The position numbers were made by a program, and so were the translations under genes. A stretch of DNA of 64,000 nucleotides, from NCBI GenBank assembly GCA_007844125.1, contig CM017572.1, positions 38,689,397-38,753,396 on the forward strand, written 5' to 3'. How positions within the stretch are numbered: the stretch's first letter is position 1; each line of letters opens with the position of its first letter. This document shows, piece by piece, positions 47,401 through 60,500 of this stretch. Below the pieces are notes generated by a model. The model made no database searches, was not told the DNA's origin, and saw only the letters and a program-made list of their open reading frames with translations. This stretch comes from Sinonovacula constricta (lineage: Eukaryota; Mollusca; Bivalvia; Cardiida; Solecurtidae).

Positions 47401-50120
47401 AATACTAAAATTTCTACTCATAAAAACAAAAGGGACTTTTCAAGGCTTCCATAAGTGAATAGAGTAACAAACGGCAGATATTAATGACTTAAAAGAGGTC
47501 TGCAATCTATTACCAATACATAGAGCGATATAACCAAACATATGCGACGTTATTTGGGAAAAGGGTACTTTTATGACGTTTGGAAAAGGCGGTCACAGTC
47601 ATCAATGTCAGTGTAAAAAGCGCGTGACCTTGAGAAGAGTTCAAGTTTACAACATTTCAATCATTTTAGATTTGAGCCAGCTTTCTCTCAAATGTAAACA
47701 GCGATGCTTGTGCAAATAAAAAATGCTCGATATTGTGCTAATTGACCATGTATGCTAATAAGAGATCGATCTACCAAGATTTTGTGGTTCACAGCCATTG
47801 TCCAAAATTGACTGTTGTTCCTTTTAACATTCAACCACATGAAACACAAACGTGTTAGCATGTAAAGCGTAAATATATTCTACTCGATAAAGCAATATTT
47901 AAACTGTTTATTTTTAAGATGAAGATTTACAAACTTTGCCTTAATATGTCGATCAGTTGTCAAATCAGCTTTATCAGCTTAACCGCTTTAAAATTATTCA
48001 TGTCTCTTTCTTCAGAACTACATAAATTTTGGATTAAAATATAAAACTGATATTTGGAAAACATATACATTTATGCTTATGCCCAAGTAATGTGCGATGG
48101 CGATGAACCTACACATTAAGCGTTCGTACATGATTAAGTTTATTTACTTGTTGCATTTTACCGGCAGCTTTACATATGGGAAAATAACTTAGTGGTAAAC
48201 GTCGTTGACTTTCACGCCAGAGAACCGTGTTCAATTTAGTTGCTTTCACCTAAGATTTCCCTTGACAAAGATTGGCGTACTTGTAACTATTTCGTTTCAT
48301 ATCATATGCTATATTTAAACTACCTTTTTGTTGTTCTATAGTTAGATTGAATTACATCTAAAATGAACAATCAAATGGACATGCCTTAAACAGAAATGAT
48401 AATGACATAATCTACTATCACATCAGGTTTAACTTTCATAAGAATGGTTTTATTTCCTACCCTGGACGTCAAATGAGACCATTGTACTTCATAAGACAAC
48501 GTAAGGTGCAAATATTCGAAAAGAGACTATAATGGTTTCCCAAAACAATTTAACTACGTCGTGGATAAGACCAAACCAATCAGCACAGATGACTTACATA
48601 TGGACCGATTGCGACTATTAGCATGGCTGACTGTGCTATATAACTGCACCGACCAGTGCATATGTTTTATTGCATGTGCATAATTGCCCAGTTAAACTTT
48701 AACTTTTAATAAAAATCAATCTTTATGCAATTCACATTTATGTTATTGAACACACGCAAATTACATTGTACATGAATAGACAATACTGACAATCTAAACG
48801 GGAGATTTATTATTATTTAGAATCATTTGCTTATTGCGTCCATTTCGTCGGTAATGTTTAGGAGATAGTCGATGAAGTTTGCTATAGCGACGCCCCTTAT
48901 CACGAAGTGCGCAATGTGATGCACATCGTATTTTACGTATATTCAAGACGATGAATGGAACAAGCCTTTATCTGTGATTTTCTATGATTTCTAAAATGAC
49001 CCTGTGCGTATTTTTATTACTGCATTATTTTCCTTTAAGTTCTATATATATCATAATGAAATTATGAACAATATCTATGAACATCACGAACATCCTAAAA
49101 ATGTGAAGCAAGATAACAAAGATAACATGAGTTGATATTTTAAAAAAATGACACAAAATATGTTTTAAAAAGTTTAATGTAGAGGTGTGGATTTAAGTGT
49201 ATTCTGTAATTACCTTTGAGTTCGAGGTAAAGCCTTGTTGTGTGGTGTGGGTGGGCGGCACAGCGTGTGTGATGAAGCCATTTCATATAATCTTGATGTG
49301 GACACAGATAAAGCCAGTCGCTGTGATGTAATATTGCCATATCAATTAGTTTTCAATTTTAGAGTATAACAAAGATAATTGTTTAGTTTAGTTAAAGAAA
49401 ATAATAACAATACTTAGAATACTAAATAATACTAAGACTGTATGAAGACTAAACTATTGCGCCGTTTACTTACACTAAGTACAAATGTTAGTCTTGGTTA
49501 TGGAAAGAATGACACGGATAATAACCCAAACAATAAATATACATTTTATGCATCGGGAAACTAGTAAAATGGCAATAAAGGGGCACAATTTGACCCGTGA
49601 TTAATTTTACGTCAAAATATAGGTGGGAATCATAAGATTGTGCGTCATATGAATGATTATCAGAAAATATATGCTAGTTCAATGCGGATTAGCAGTAAGT
49701 GTATACTATAAGTATTAGGGGCACCGGGCGAAAAAGGGTGGAATAAGGAGAGCTAGGGAGGACTAGGAGATTGGTTAAGTCAAGCAGAAAAATGTGCGTT
49801 AGTTAACAAATAAGGAGATAAGCAAAAACGTTTGTTAGTATTACGATCAAGTAGGAGCGTAGTATCAACCTTTCCAAATAGACAGAACTAAAAGCTTGAT
49901 TTGAGGAAGTAGGTCATTCACATTTCTCTTTTTCGACGTTAAGAAACACACGCCAAAGACCAAGCGAAAATGTTCAGGTTTTTGCAGAAAGATAAGTAAC
50001 ACTATCGGGCGAAATCTATCAAAATCGTGAGTCACTTTCATTTAGAAACAACTATTTCCTTACAAAGCACAAACACGACAACATCCGACATACTATGGCA
50101 GAGAACAATATATTGTACCA
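47401..50120. other. 2.7-kb intergenic stretch without recognised features
   Basis: AT-rich single-copy-looking sequence. No exon with two good splice sites, no array and no mobile-element motif was recognised. The 5' LTR of the Gypsy relic may lie in the right part but I could not delimit it. Confidence 0.5.
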
Positions 50121-50293
50121 ATGTATTTCACAATGAGAAGCAAATTTTGTAAATTTTGCAAACGCAAATGTCATGAATTTCAGAATGCACACAATTCAAA
50201 TATCAAAATCGCAATCAACCGCGCCACAGCGATCATGCGCATTACCGAGAGAACAATCAAAATTATGACAGGACAAATAAATCTACCTTTGTA

Positions 50294-50335
50294 TGTTTTC
50301 AATGTTGACAAACTGGCCATATGAAACGCGACTGT
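50294..50335 (+). pseudogene. Gag zinc knuckle remnant
   Basis: The frame reads CFQC, stop, QTGHMKRDC, which is a CCHC knuckle (C-x2-C-x4-H-x4-C) with a TGA at the position normally held by glycine. A single G-to-T change from GGA would explain it. Confidence 0.75.
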
Positions 50336-50546
50336 CACCACATGCTTAGAGATAATAAATCATACGTCAATACGCGCCGAGAAAACAATTCGTTCATGCG
50401 ACAAAAACTAGACTGTTCTTACCCTAAGGAGGTACGGGAAAGAACATCTAAAGTAAACTCAGCGCACATCCCAAATTGATCATACGTTAGATTTAAAGAA
50501 ACACTATTATTATTATTTGTTACGATTCGGAAATAATACGGTGAGA

Positions 50547-50585
50547 GCTCTTACAGGCGCTGGAGCGAGAACTAGTTTAATTAGC
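50547..50585 (+). pseudogene. Protease active-site remnant
   Basis: The frame reads ALTGAGARTSLIS, aligning residue for residue with the retroviral-type protease motif 'AL-[I]-DTGA-x-x-S-L-I-S'. The catalytic Asp-Thr have become Gly-Ala, so the enzyme would be inactive. Confidence 0.65.
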
Positions 50586-51479
50586 TATGTGTATTTAAGA
50601 ATTTGGTAATAACACGCTTGTCATCTTGTCACGTCAATCTACATACCCCTTCAAGAGACAGTCTTACAGTAGCTGGCAAAATTCGTCAGGAAGTGCAAGG
50701 TTAGAGCTCTGTAAAACCGGTTTAAGCACCCCAGTCGGTCCATATTGCCGACTGACCGTTCCAGTGCGGTACCTGTCGGGTTAAATGACTCATCACAAAT
50801 TTGTTCTTACTTTTTGCTTGGCTTGCATGTGAAATATCTTTGTTCTGTGCCTTTTTGGAATTTGGTATATGTTGCAATGCTCATAGGACTTTGTCATATA
50901 TTCTTATTAACTTTAAAATCAACAAATTAGTCAAGTGGCGCGAATTCATTTGTGTAAAACATTTAAATAGATGACTTAATTTAGGACGAGATTTCCTATG
51001 TGAAATCGATTGTAAAATATATTTTTATTAAGGCTGCATTTATATGTAAGAAAATTATATGCCTCTTGAAGACGATAAAATCGTTGTTTTCAGTCGATGA
51101 TTAAAAGACACAACTATCCTCAAACTAAGATCTGTAAATTATTTACTTGGAAAAATAAAAGGAACCACACATTTAGCACCTGACGAAGAGTTCTGTATAG
51201 AGGCCGTAGATAGAGGTTATGTGTTTGAAGAACCAAATTTAGAATTACAAGCAGCACTTATGAAGTTAGAGTCAGACAGATCCGTGCCAATAAGTTACTT
51301 AACAATTCCACCAAAAAGTATAAGTTACATCGCGTATGCGTTTTAGCAAGGCTATGTATCCGGCATGATTATTCGATCGAAACAAATAATATCGACAGAA
51401 CTTCGGGTAAGCAATTAGAAGACAATAAACTAAATAAACACCCAATTGATAAAGGTTTAGTCCCAAGTGTTGAAGTGCA

Positions 51480-51870
51480 AGTACCCACACGCGACGACCA
51501 ATCCCCTGCTAACAGATACTTTAGATTACCGTTATCAGAAACACCACATATGGACGAAAAGATTAGTGAATAATTAAAAACTGATGTAATCAAAGAAAGC
51601 CGATCTCCGTATTTCATCACCCGCACTATTGATAAAAAAGTGACGAATATAGACGTTTGGTTATTGCATGTTACTCAAAATTGCATAGACAGATCGTTAA
51701 AAAACTGTACCCACAACAATATATATGTTTACAAACGTTTACCAATGGGTCTTAATTGGATTGTTTTTATATTTCAAGAAACAATGTCAAGGACTATGTT
51801 TATCTTGATGACTTGTTAATTTTTTCAGAAACAAAAGAACAACATTTAGAACGTTTGCAAATGGTTTTGA
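51480..51870 (+). pseudogene. Gypsy reverse transcriptase remnant
   Basis: Pieces in different frames: SPANRYFRLPLSETPHMDEK, then DVIKESRSPY (the 'I-x-x-S-x-S-P' motif), YKRLPMGL (the 'F-x-x-M-P-F-G-L' motif) and VYLDDLLIFSETKEQHLERL with the YxDD catalytic pair at 51807-51812. Stops and frameshifts lie between them. Confidence 0.8.
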
Positions 51871-52009
51871 TAGATTAAAACAAAATAACTTCAAACCGAA
51901 ACGAAAGAAATGCCAATTTTTCAAAGACACTGTTCAATATTGTTTCAGCAGCAAGAATCAAACATGACGAGAGTAAAGTAGAACCTTCGAGAAAAAATCA
52001 ATACCAGCC

Positions 52010-52560
52010 AATGTCAAAGAAGTAAAGACATTCTTAGGACTTGCAGCTTACTATAAAATATTCGTTAAACATTTCTCCGATATTGTTTGCCAACTAACCA
52101 ATCTAACGATAAAACATAATATTTTCAAATGGACCCCAGAATGTCAATCCAGTTTAGAAACCATTGTAACAAAATTAGCAGACATGTCATTATTACGTCA
52201 CGCCGATTTAAGCAAGCTTTTTATCGTTGAAACTGACGCAAGCGATTGAGATTAAGGTGCAGTTTTCATTCAAAGCCCGACTGGCAAACGCGACGGCGAA
52301 CTATCTATCCAATTCATATCCAGAAAATTCCAAGAGCACACCAGCAACTGTTAAAGAAGGGATAGCTTTAGACCAATCCGTTCAGAAATTCAGTTGTTTT
52401 CTATAAAAATTAAAATTTACAATGAGGACAGATCATAAGCCATTAACTCATTTGCTGTCAACACCATTCACGAACAGAATAATTCAGCGAATTGCTTTAC
52501 GATTTAGCAAATACGTCCTGTTAATAGGCCTTATCCCAGAACACAAAACGTAATTGCATA
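52010..52560 (+). pseudogene. Gypsy RT thumb and RNase H remnant
   Basis: NVKEVKTFLGLAAYYKIFVK matches the 'FLGL-x-x-YYR-x-F' thumb motif. FIVETDASD (52226 on) is the RNase H start with its catalytic Asp, followed by two stops. RTDHKPLTHLLSTPF is the 'TDH-x-x-L' motif. Confidence 0.8.
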
Positions 52561-52639
52561 TAGCTTATCACGCATGCTGATAAAAGACTAAATACCCAAA
52601 GATGACCCGGACACTGACATATCAATTGGCCCAATAAAC

Positions 52640-53560
52640 AATGCTGATGTCGACATGTCACAATTAGCACGCGCCCGAATCGCGTAAATGACGACAATCA
52701 GCGGATACATGGAGATAGAAACGCTCGAGGGCATTTGCAATTATTGCATGAAAAGCGAGAAATTAGCCGACCCTTTGATTAACAAATTGCTGGCACGCGT
52801 CAAAACAGACTTGCTGATGCGGAAACACGGACATTTATCTTTGAAGATGACATCTTATATGTGTCCAACCCAGACAATGATCCCAAGTTACGCATTTACG
52901 TCCCATCACAAATTAGAGACTCAGTTATCAAGGCTAACATGAGACTTTCCACGCACGAGTACAACGAACATAATTTATGATGCTAAATCTGGAAAATATA
53001 TCTGGTCCAAATTATTTATTGAAGTTAACACTTTTAAAAATCATTTCATCAAATGTCATCCAGTTAATGTTATGCAAATAAAAGCACCCATGGAATAAAT
53101 AACAAAACCAAACATTACATGAACAATGTTGAGTTCGGATATTACAGGACTATTACACTATAAAACACATGGTAATTAATATATTCTGGCATTTACATGC
53201 TTTTTAGTAATTATCCTGAAGTAATAGCCATCAAAGACACAACCAGCCAAAGAGTAACAGTAGCATTTATGAGAATATATTTTTAGGTGGCAATCAGTAG
53301 CAGCGATAAGATTTTATAGCAACGGTAGCTCAAAAATAAGTGCATACTTTATAGTGCAGGGTAGAGACGTAATACTCTTAATTGACAACCTTTTAGGACA
53401 TAAATTTCCATATCTCGGTAAAAGTCACCATCAAATTATGTCATCTAAAACCCATGAAATATACAAATAAGCGTATTTAAATATTTGTAGGGCTCAGAAA
53501 CAAAGAATTGACAGAGAAAACAAGAAAAGAAAACTGGTCAAAATAGAAATAATGATCCCG
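52640..53560 (+). pseudogene. Gypsy integrase remnant
   Basis: VPSQIRDSVIKANMRLSTHE and then NEHN give the two histidines of the HHCC zinc module. KYIWSKLFIEV and FIKCHPV follow, with the last cysteine replaced by Val. Core-domain traces continue (AIRFYSNGS, GRDVILLIDNLLGHKFPYL). Confidence 0.65.
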
Positions 53561-56500
53561 TTTGCTTTAAATAAAGTAAAATCCAAAATAACTTGTTACC
53601 ATATTTCATCGTAATTGACAAAATCTCAGACACAATCTCAGAAAAACAATTAACAGTGAAGAACCAATTAAATAATCAAATCACATATTGACCACTTACG
53701 CCTTGCAAATATTGAGATTTTCATGAATTTTCTTTTCCATAAATAAAATTAACTTAAAGTACAAATTTCTGTTATAAGATTTAAATGAGTATCCAAAATT
53801 AGGTATCTAACAGGAACCTTTTTTGAACAGTTCTGATGATCTATCGATTAAAACGCCGAAAATCAAGGTTTTGCGATCATCCGATTAGTACGGATCGATC
53901 TATAGAGATCAAAGACAGTTAAGTAAAGCTTACTCAACTTGTCAGAATTGTAAATAGTAGAAATAAACGAAGTAAGATATTAAGTAGTAGAAATAGATTC
54001 ATTATGAAGTTGTAAATGAAGATCGTGTTGGAAAGATTGTACATGTATAATACATTATTAATATAAGTAAAATTGTATATTATATGTCATGCATCTATTG
54101 TTGTAAATTGTACACCTCAAGGGCGAAATACGTATATTATTTATTGAGGAAATCCAATATCACAATATCATCACGATGTCTATAAAATTGCGAAAACAAT
54201 ACATTTGTACATGTGATGTTTGCTTCTCTCTCATTGATATGTTTGATTGTCCATGGAGAACGCACACTATATATAAACCACACACACACACACACACGCA
54301 CACACACACAAACAGCAAAGTCAGTATATACACTACTGATGATGATAAACAATTAACAAATAATTAATTGGAGTTCATGGAAAAATACCTTGTATAAGAC
54401 ACTTACACCAAAACATATGTAAAACAATTTAAGCTAAAAATGAGAATGGTGCACAAAATCACTATTGATTTCAAGCCTTACAGTTAGACGAGCCGGCCAT
54501 ACAGGACAGCATCGACCGAGCAGATTGTACGTACCGCAGTTCAACCTAACAACGTTACAAATGAATTTAGTGACACGGAGCGAACTAACGGACAAATAAT
54601 CGTTTTCCACAGACAAATGCCACAGGGTACAATATACTGAGATTACATGACAGTTACATGACATTTACTTTATGTCAAAGAGATAACACGTTCTTAGTAG
54701 TGAATGATAAAACGTCATAACAACAAACAATAAACTACAACAACAACAAGTTACGAGAACATTTGTAATTCTCGAATCCAGTAAAGCCATATCTACGCAG
54801 TAAATAAAGTATCCGTCCACTTTTGCCGGACAATATGAGTCGTCATAGGCCAACGGTCAAAGACAAAATTTTAACAGCCTAGGGGACGACACTTCGCAGA
54901 ATCGGACGTCACAAATAAACACCAAGGCAGACATCCAACTGATACATGAAACAACCAAGTTGTGCGTAAACATATCCAATTTAAAGTGTTACTTTTCAGT
55001 GAAAAATAGTAGCACTTTACTTCTAAATTAGAAGTGATCTCAGTGTTAATATATTTTCGGACAGAATGTTAAGACGAGCCGCTCGTCCAAAGAGGAGGGA
55101 ATTGAAATGCCTTTTTTCCCTAAACGCTGACAACTGGCACAAGCGGGGACACTTTTATCAACGCCGAGAGTCACGAAGACTACGTGAAAGTGTTCTTGAA
55201 CCAATCTGTTAGAGCGAAGGAGAGTATGGATTTGGACGCAATAGAGAGATGTATTCACGACTCACTGTTGTTAGATTGTAAAATGTAACATCCACTTATA
55301 AAATTTATAATCGTGGGATGATGTTGCGTTCTACTATGGAGCTCAAATACGTCACACCGCTCAATCGTATTGCTTGGGACAAGAGCGTGAGTTCTGTGGA
55401 AAATGCATAGCACCACACTTTCGTTCAAATGTACGTGTGCGATGTGTTGTAGAACTTGGTTGCGATAAATATTAGCACCAAATATTAGAACGAACGAGGG
55501 AGAAAGATAAGTAGATATACATCGACACAAGGAAGAATAAGAAATGAAAGCAAGTGCTGCGAAGCAAAATAAAATAGAAAGTGCACCAGGCAGCAAGAAA
55601 AATATCAATGATAAATAAAAAGAACTGAAATGAAAACTAATAACAAACATGAACAGAAGGAGAGATAGAAAGACGTAAACACGATGTAATCGGGTACACA
55701 GAAAGAATGAACGAGAGCTCTAGATCCAAAGAGAAAGCGAGAAATACTATATTCGAAAATTGTCATGTTGATGCCTATGACGTCATAAAAAAAGACAAAT
55801 GCTTTCTCTATTATACAAAAACAGTGTTATAGTGTTACTACAATATATTATTTATATATATGACAAGTAGATACTATAACTTACCTTGTGAATGTTCCGA
55901 GATGTCGCTCATAGGACAGGTTGTCCTTCCCTGTTACATTTTAGGTCGCAGGTTCTTGAATAATACCATTCAGTGTTTATCATTCCAATTCTTCAACTTT
56001 CTGTTTGCCTGTACTTGGCTCTCTACGAGGCGGGCTTCTTTATTACTTATCAAGACGGTAATTATACACGAGCTGTTCTTAATTGGAGATTTTTGGTAGG
56101 GTTAATATTAAGCATACAAATTGATATATGTTTAGGCTTGATCCCAATACATTGGATTGTTATTTGTTTAATCTGTATATTGAAAAGACACTTGAAACTT
56201 GAAAATACACTTATTAACTCGATATAGTTTTGGGATCTAAACGAAAGCCCTTTACGTGTACGACTGAAAAATGTTATAGTTAAAATTTCTATAATGTATG
56301 ATTATCGATCCAACTAGAGAAAAATGTTCTTTTTGATCCAAGACTTGAATACAGTAGTATGGAGGTTGTAAAATCTGCTATAGGGAGCTAATGTCGAGAT
56401 TAGAGTCGGTAGGTGTATATCACATTTTATGATCATTAAATATCTGTGATATAAATAAAACAATATATCTGTTAAATGCGTGCCATTGGTTAGTAACGCT

Positions 56501-57022
56501 TATATCCAGAGCCATCTGCTGACACCACTGCAGCCTGATGGTCCAGTCGGCTAGACCCACCCCAACCCCACTACCTTCCCACAGTGATCACAGTGTGAAA
56601 TCATATTAAGCCACATTCCAAATGTCCACTTTTGCTGCCTTTTACCTACAAGATACACTCGTAAACACACCAAGTTAACAATTACCATACGTGCCTTTAA
56701 TTGAACCATATGTAAGTCACACATATAGCATAAATGTGAAACATGATAGATCTTTTTAAATATAAGTTTTATTATGATCCCCTCCTGTTCGCCTCTGTAG
56801 TCAAACAACGTTCTGTTATATTTTAACACTTCGTCGACACTGATATTGTAGTGTACGTTTATTTCGTGCCTGAACATAAACTTACCTAAGGAAGAAATGT
56901 TGATAAATAGAACGACTCTGCCAGACGCTCCTTAGTGCTACAAAAGGCTTACGTAGATAAAGACAGATAAAGTTTTGCAAAGAAAACACGACATACAGAG
57001 CTGACATTGAAAAAGTTAAAAT
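53561..57022. other. 3.4-kb intergenic stretch
   Basis: It holds a (CA)n microsatellite at 54279-54310. The rest is AT-rich; short open frames on both strands have no recognisable family. The SDR promoter should lie at its right end; no convincing TATA or initiator was picked out. Confidence 0.5.
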
Positions 57023-57059
57023 ATGTCGTCTCTTAAAGGAAAAGTGATTGTGATTACAG
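57023..57059 (+). CDS. SDR exon 1 (start codon)
   Basis: The ATG in AAAATATGTCG is in an adequate start context and no upstream in-frame ATG is needed. It encodes MSSLKGKVIVIT and the first base of Gly13. The donor is GTCAGT (phase 1). The 5' UTR lies left of 57023. Confidence 0.92.
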
Positions 57060-57405
57060 GTCAGTTAAATTAAAATCTTATATTTTTAGAAAGCTACAGC
57101 TGTTTCAAACAGAAATAGAATATGGACAAGATGTATCTTTGTTATTGTTGTTGTTGTTGTTGATGATGATGATGATGTCGATGATGATGTCGATGATGAT
57201 GGTGATGATGATAATGGTGATGATGCCGATAATGATGATTATGCTGCTGCTGCTGCTGATGATGATACAGATAATAATGATGATGATGATGATGATGATA
57301 TTGATTAGGATGATAATAATGATGATAATGTAGCTGTTGCTGATTCTACTGCTGATGCTGCTGCTGATGATGGTGGTGATGGTGATGATAAAGATAATGA
57401 TGATA

Positions 57406-57469
<64 letters not shown>

Positions 57470-57487
57470 GAAAGATTGTGATGACAA

Positions 57488-57519
<32 letters not shown>

Positions 57520-60500
57520 ATGATGATTAATAGTGTTAATGATGTATTCCTTTAGGTGCAAGTAGCGGTATCGGGGAAGGCATAGCCATTCACTTTGCAG
57601 GTCTAGGTGCAAAACTGACTCTTGCGGGTCGAAATAAGGAGAATCTGAACAGAGTTGCTGAACTGTGCCTCAAGGAGGGCTCTGAACCGAGTGCGGTAAG
57701 AAGTTAATAATATCGCATTCTTATGACAATCCACTTAGTGGTTCCCATAACTATATAACAATTGATGACATTCAGGTGTATTGTTTCCAAAACAAAGTAT
57801 TTCTTTTCAAAACAAGATCACGATTTGCTTGGATTCAGTCTTTGTGTACCCACTTAAATCACGTTTTTGGATGACATTCAGCCTGAGTGTACACATTAAA
57901 TCGCACTTTTGTGACATTAAGTCTAGTTGTACCCACTAAAATCACGCTTTTGGATGACATTCAGCCTGAGTGTACACATTAAATCGCACTTTTGTGACAT
58001 TAAGTCTAGTTGTACCCACTAAAATCACGCTTTGATGGCATTCGGCCAATGTTTAGGTAATACCAAGTTATAGTCTACTTTCAAACTATTACTCGTTCAG
58101 CCAACTGTACAGTTTACCTCTTGGTCATTAGGTGTATTCGTCTATCCCGTACTATTGCCCCGGGAAGTCATGTTATTGACCAGACTGACCGGGGTTCGAA
58201 CTGGAGTCGTGCGTCCTACCATTGGACTATTCCGCTCCTCACAATTTACCCACTTAATTCACGCTTTGGGGGCATCAATACACAGAAAACGTTAAGTTTT
58301 TCCAACAATATCAATTGCATCCCGCTTTGATAATAATCTCAAGATTATTTTTAAAAATAACAGGTATATGTATGTTTGATTATATCTACAACTCAGTGTT
58401 TATGTCTACTGAGATAAGACCAGTTATTTATTACAACTATCTGGTTCACTGTTTTACGTATGCCACTGTAGAACAGAAATGGATATTATTATATCGTCTT
58501 ATCCATGCTGGTGCAAAGGATCGGAATTCATCTTATACACGTACTTCTAAAAGGTAAATATGCACAGTGTTAATTAGATCTGCCACGTCAATGAACACAT
58601 AAAACGTGTAGTTCAATCATTATTTCAGGTACTGACCGTTCAAGGTGATATAAACAACGAAGAGCATAGAAAGGATCTTGTCCAAAAATGTATTGAGAAA
58701 TTCCAAGGCATAGACGTTCTGGTAAGCAAAGTCTGCCTACGTTATATGTATATGCGACACTGTATATTGTAACGTCATATAAATGTTTATATTTGTATGT
58801 AATTTCAGACATTTTATGAGATACGTTAAAAACTTAATATACCGGTGTTTTTGTATCTGTTAAAGTTTCTGACTAAATATTAATTGTAGAAGATAATATG
58901 GTTGGACTCGCTCTGCAGAACAAGTAAGTTTAATGACTGGGGAAATACTGAAGTGGACCATTACAGAAACTCGAAGCAGTTTGACATAATGTGGTTTGGG
59001 ATTTGTCCTCAGAAGAGTAAGCTGACGGTAACAGTGCAGCTTGAAATTACAAGATTGATACCGTAACAGACAATCATGAAGTGAGCAAAGAACCAGACTA
59101 TAAGCTTCAATTTGAAATAATTATCAATAAAAACGAATATCCAATTATCCATATATTTGCGATTGAAATGTTCGTCTGATGTATTTGTAATAGCATCAAC
59201 TGTTCTATGGTTTTAAATCTTGCCATTCATGTTTTTGCTCACCTACATTTACCTCCTTACATGGTACTTACGAGCCACGTGACTAAATATGACGTCATGT
59301 TTAACGTCGGTTAGACATTTGAAAGAGAAATTTTAAATCGGCTTTACTCTAAGCTTGTGAAATATAAGATAAATTATTTGAATGCTTTAAATTATGACGA
59401 TAAGAAATTATAATTTTGAATATGCATGTATGTTTTAGATATACCACTTAAGTGTTACAATCGCGTACTTATCTTATCTACCTTGCGTAAAAATGATGGA
59501 AATAGTTCCATAGTTAAAGCTGAAATATGCCAGAAATATGAAGATTTCAGAACAAAGCAAAATAAATTTGAACACTAAGTTTTTAATATACATTAACATT
59601 CAAAAACACCACAAACCGCTTTATTTTTATTTAGAACTTTAGTTTGAATGCTTTTACAATGCATAATTAAAATTTCAAAACAATTTAATTACCCTTATGT
59701 CATTTTATAACTGTCTCGTTTTATGTTAAAGTTTAGAAGCTCGAAAAGCTCGCTGAGTATTTCATCCGATTTCTTCTCATTTTACCAAAATTTTAGAGTA
59801 TTTATAATAAAAAAGTTACCATGACGTTACTCTTACCAAGCATAGGTTATAAATGAATGAATTGTTGATTGTTTTCTAGATAAGAGTTTTAATTGTTGAT
59901 TTCAGATCAACAATGCCGGTATTATCTATTATGTCAAGACTCTGGACACCTCCGCTGAACAGTTTGATACCATGTTAAATACCAACGTTCGAAGTCCTTT
60001 GTTCTTGACGCAGCTCGTTGTTCCCTTTCTGAAAGCTTCCAAAGGTAAGCTTCAAGTAAGCTTAATCAAACCTCAACAGATAAAATGTACTGTTCCCCAG
60101 TTCGTATATAACCTCAACAGATAAAATGTACTGTTCCCCAGTTCGTATATAACCTCAACAGATAAAATGTACTGTTCCCCAGTTCGTATATAACCTCAAC
60201 AGATAAAATGTACTGTTCCCCAGTTCGAATATAACCTCAACAGATAAAATGTACTGTTCGAATATAACCTCCCCTGCCCCACTGATGGTTTGAACGATTC
60301 TATTTTTATGTCGGCCAAGAAGTGTCACAAGCAGTATCACATATAAAACACATAGTTTTTGTTTGAATAAAGAAGGTCAATCATTACTATGTGTTTGACA
60401 TTTAAAATGATTTGATAAACTTATCTAAGCAAACAAACGTGCCTAACGATTTACGAAACAAGTTAGTTATGCCGTTGATTCTGATTTTTAAAGAAAGAAT

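Larger units (their letters stand above)
50121..53560 (+). mobile_element. Decayed Ty3/Gypsy-type LTR retrotransposon
   Basis: The order along the plus strand is gag zinc knuckle, protease, reverse transcriptase, RNase H and integrase, the Ty3/Gypsy order. Every domain carries stops, frameshifts or lost catalytic residues, so no protein can be made. I could not identify LTRs or a primer site; the limits are those of the recognisable coding remains. It has no relation in sequence to the TRIM-like element at 994. Confidence 0.8.

Noticed and set aside
53580..54130. Candidate 3' LTR of the Gypsy relic
   Set aside because: No matching direct repeat could be found upstream of 50121 by reading, so no LTR is claimed.
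57139..57612. Met-, Ser- and His-rich frames in SDR intron 1
   Set aside because: Translations of (GAT)n/(GCT)n microsatellites.
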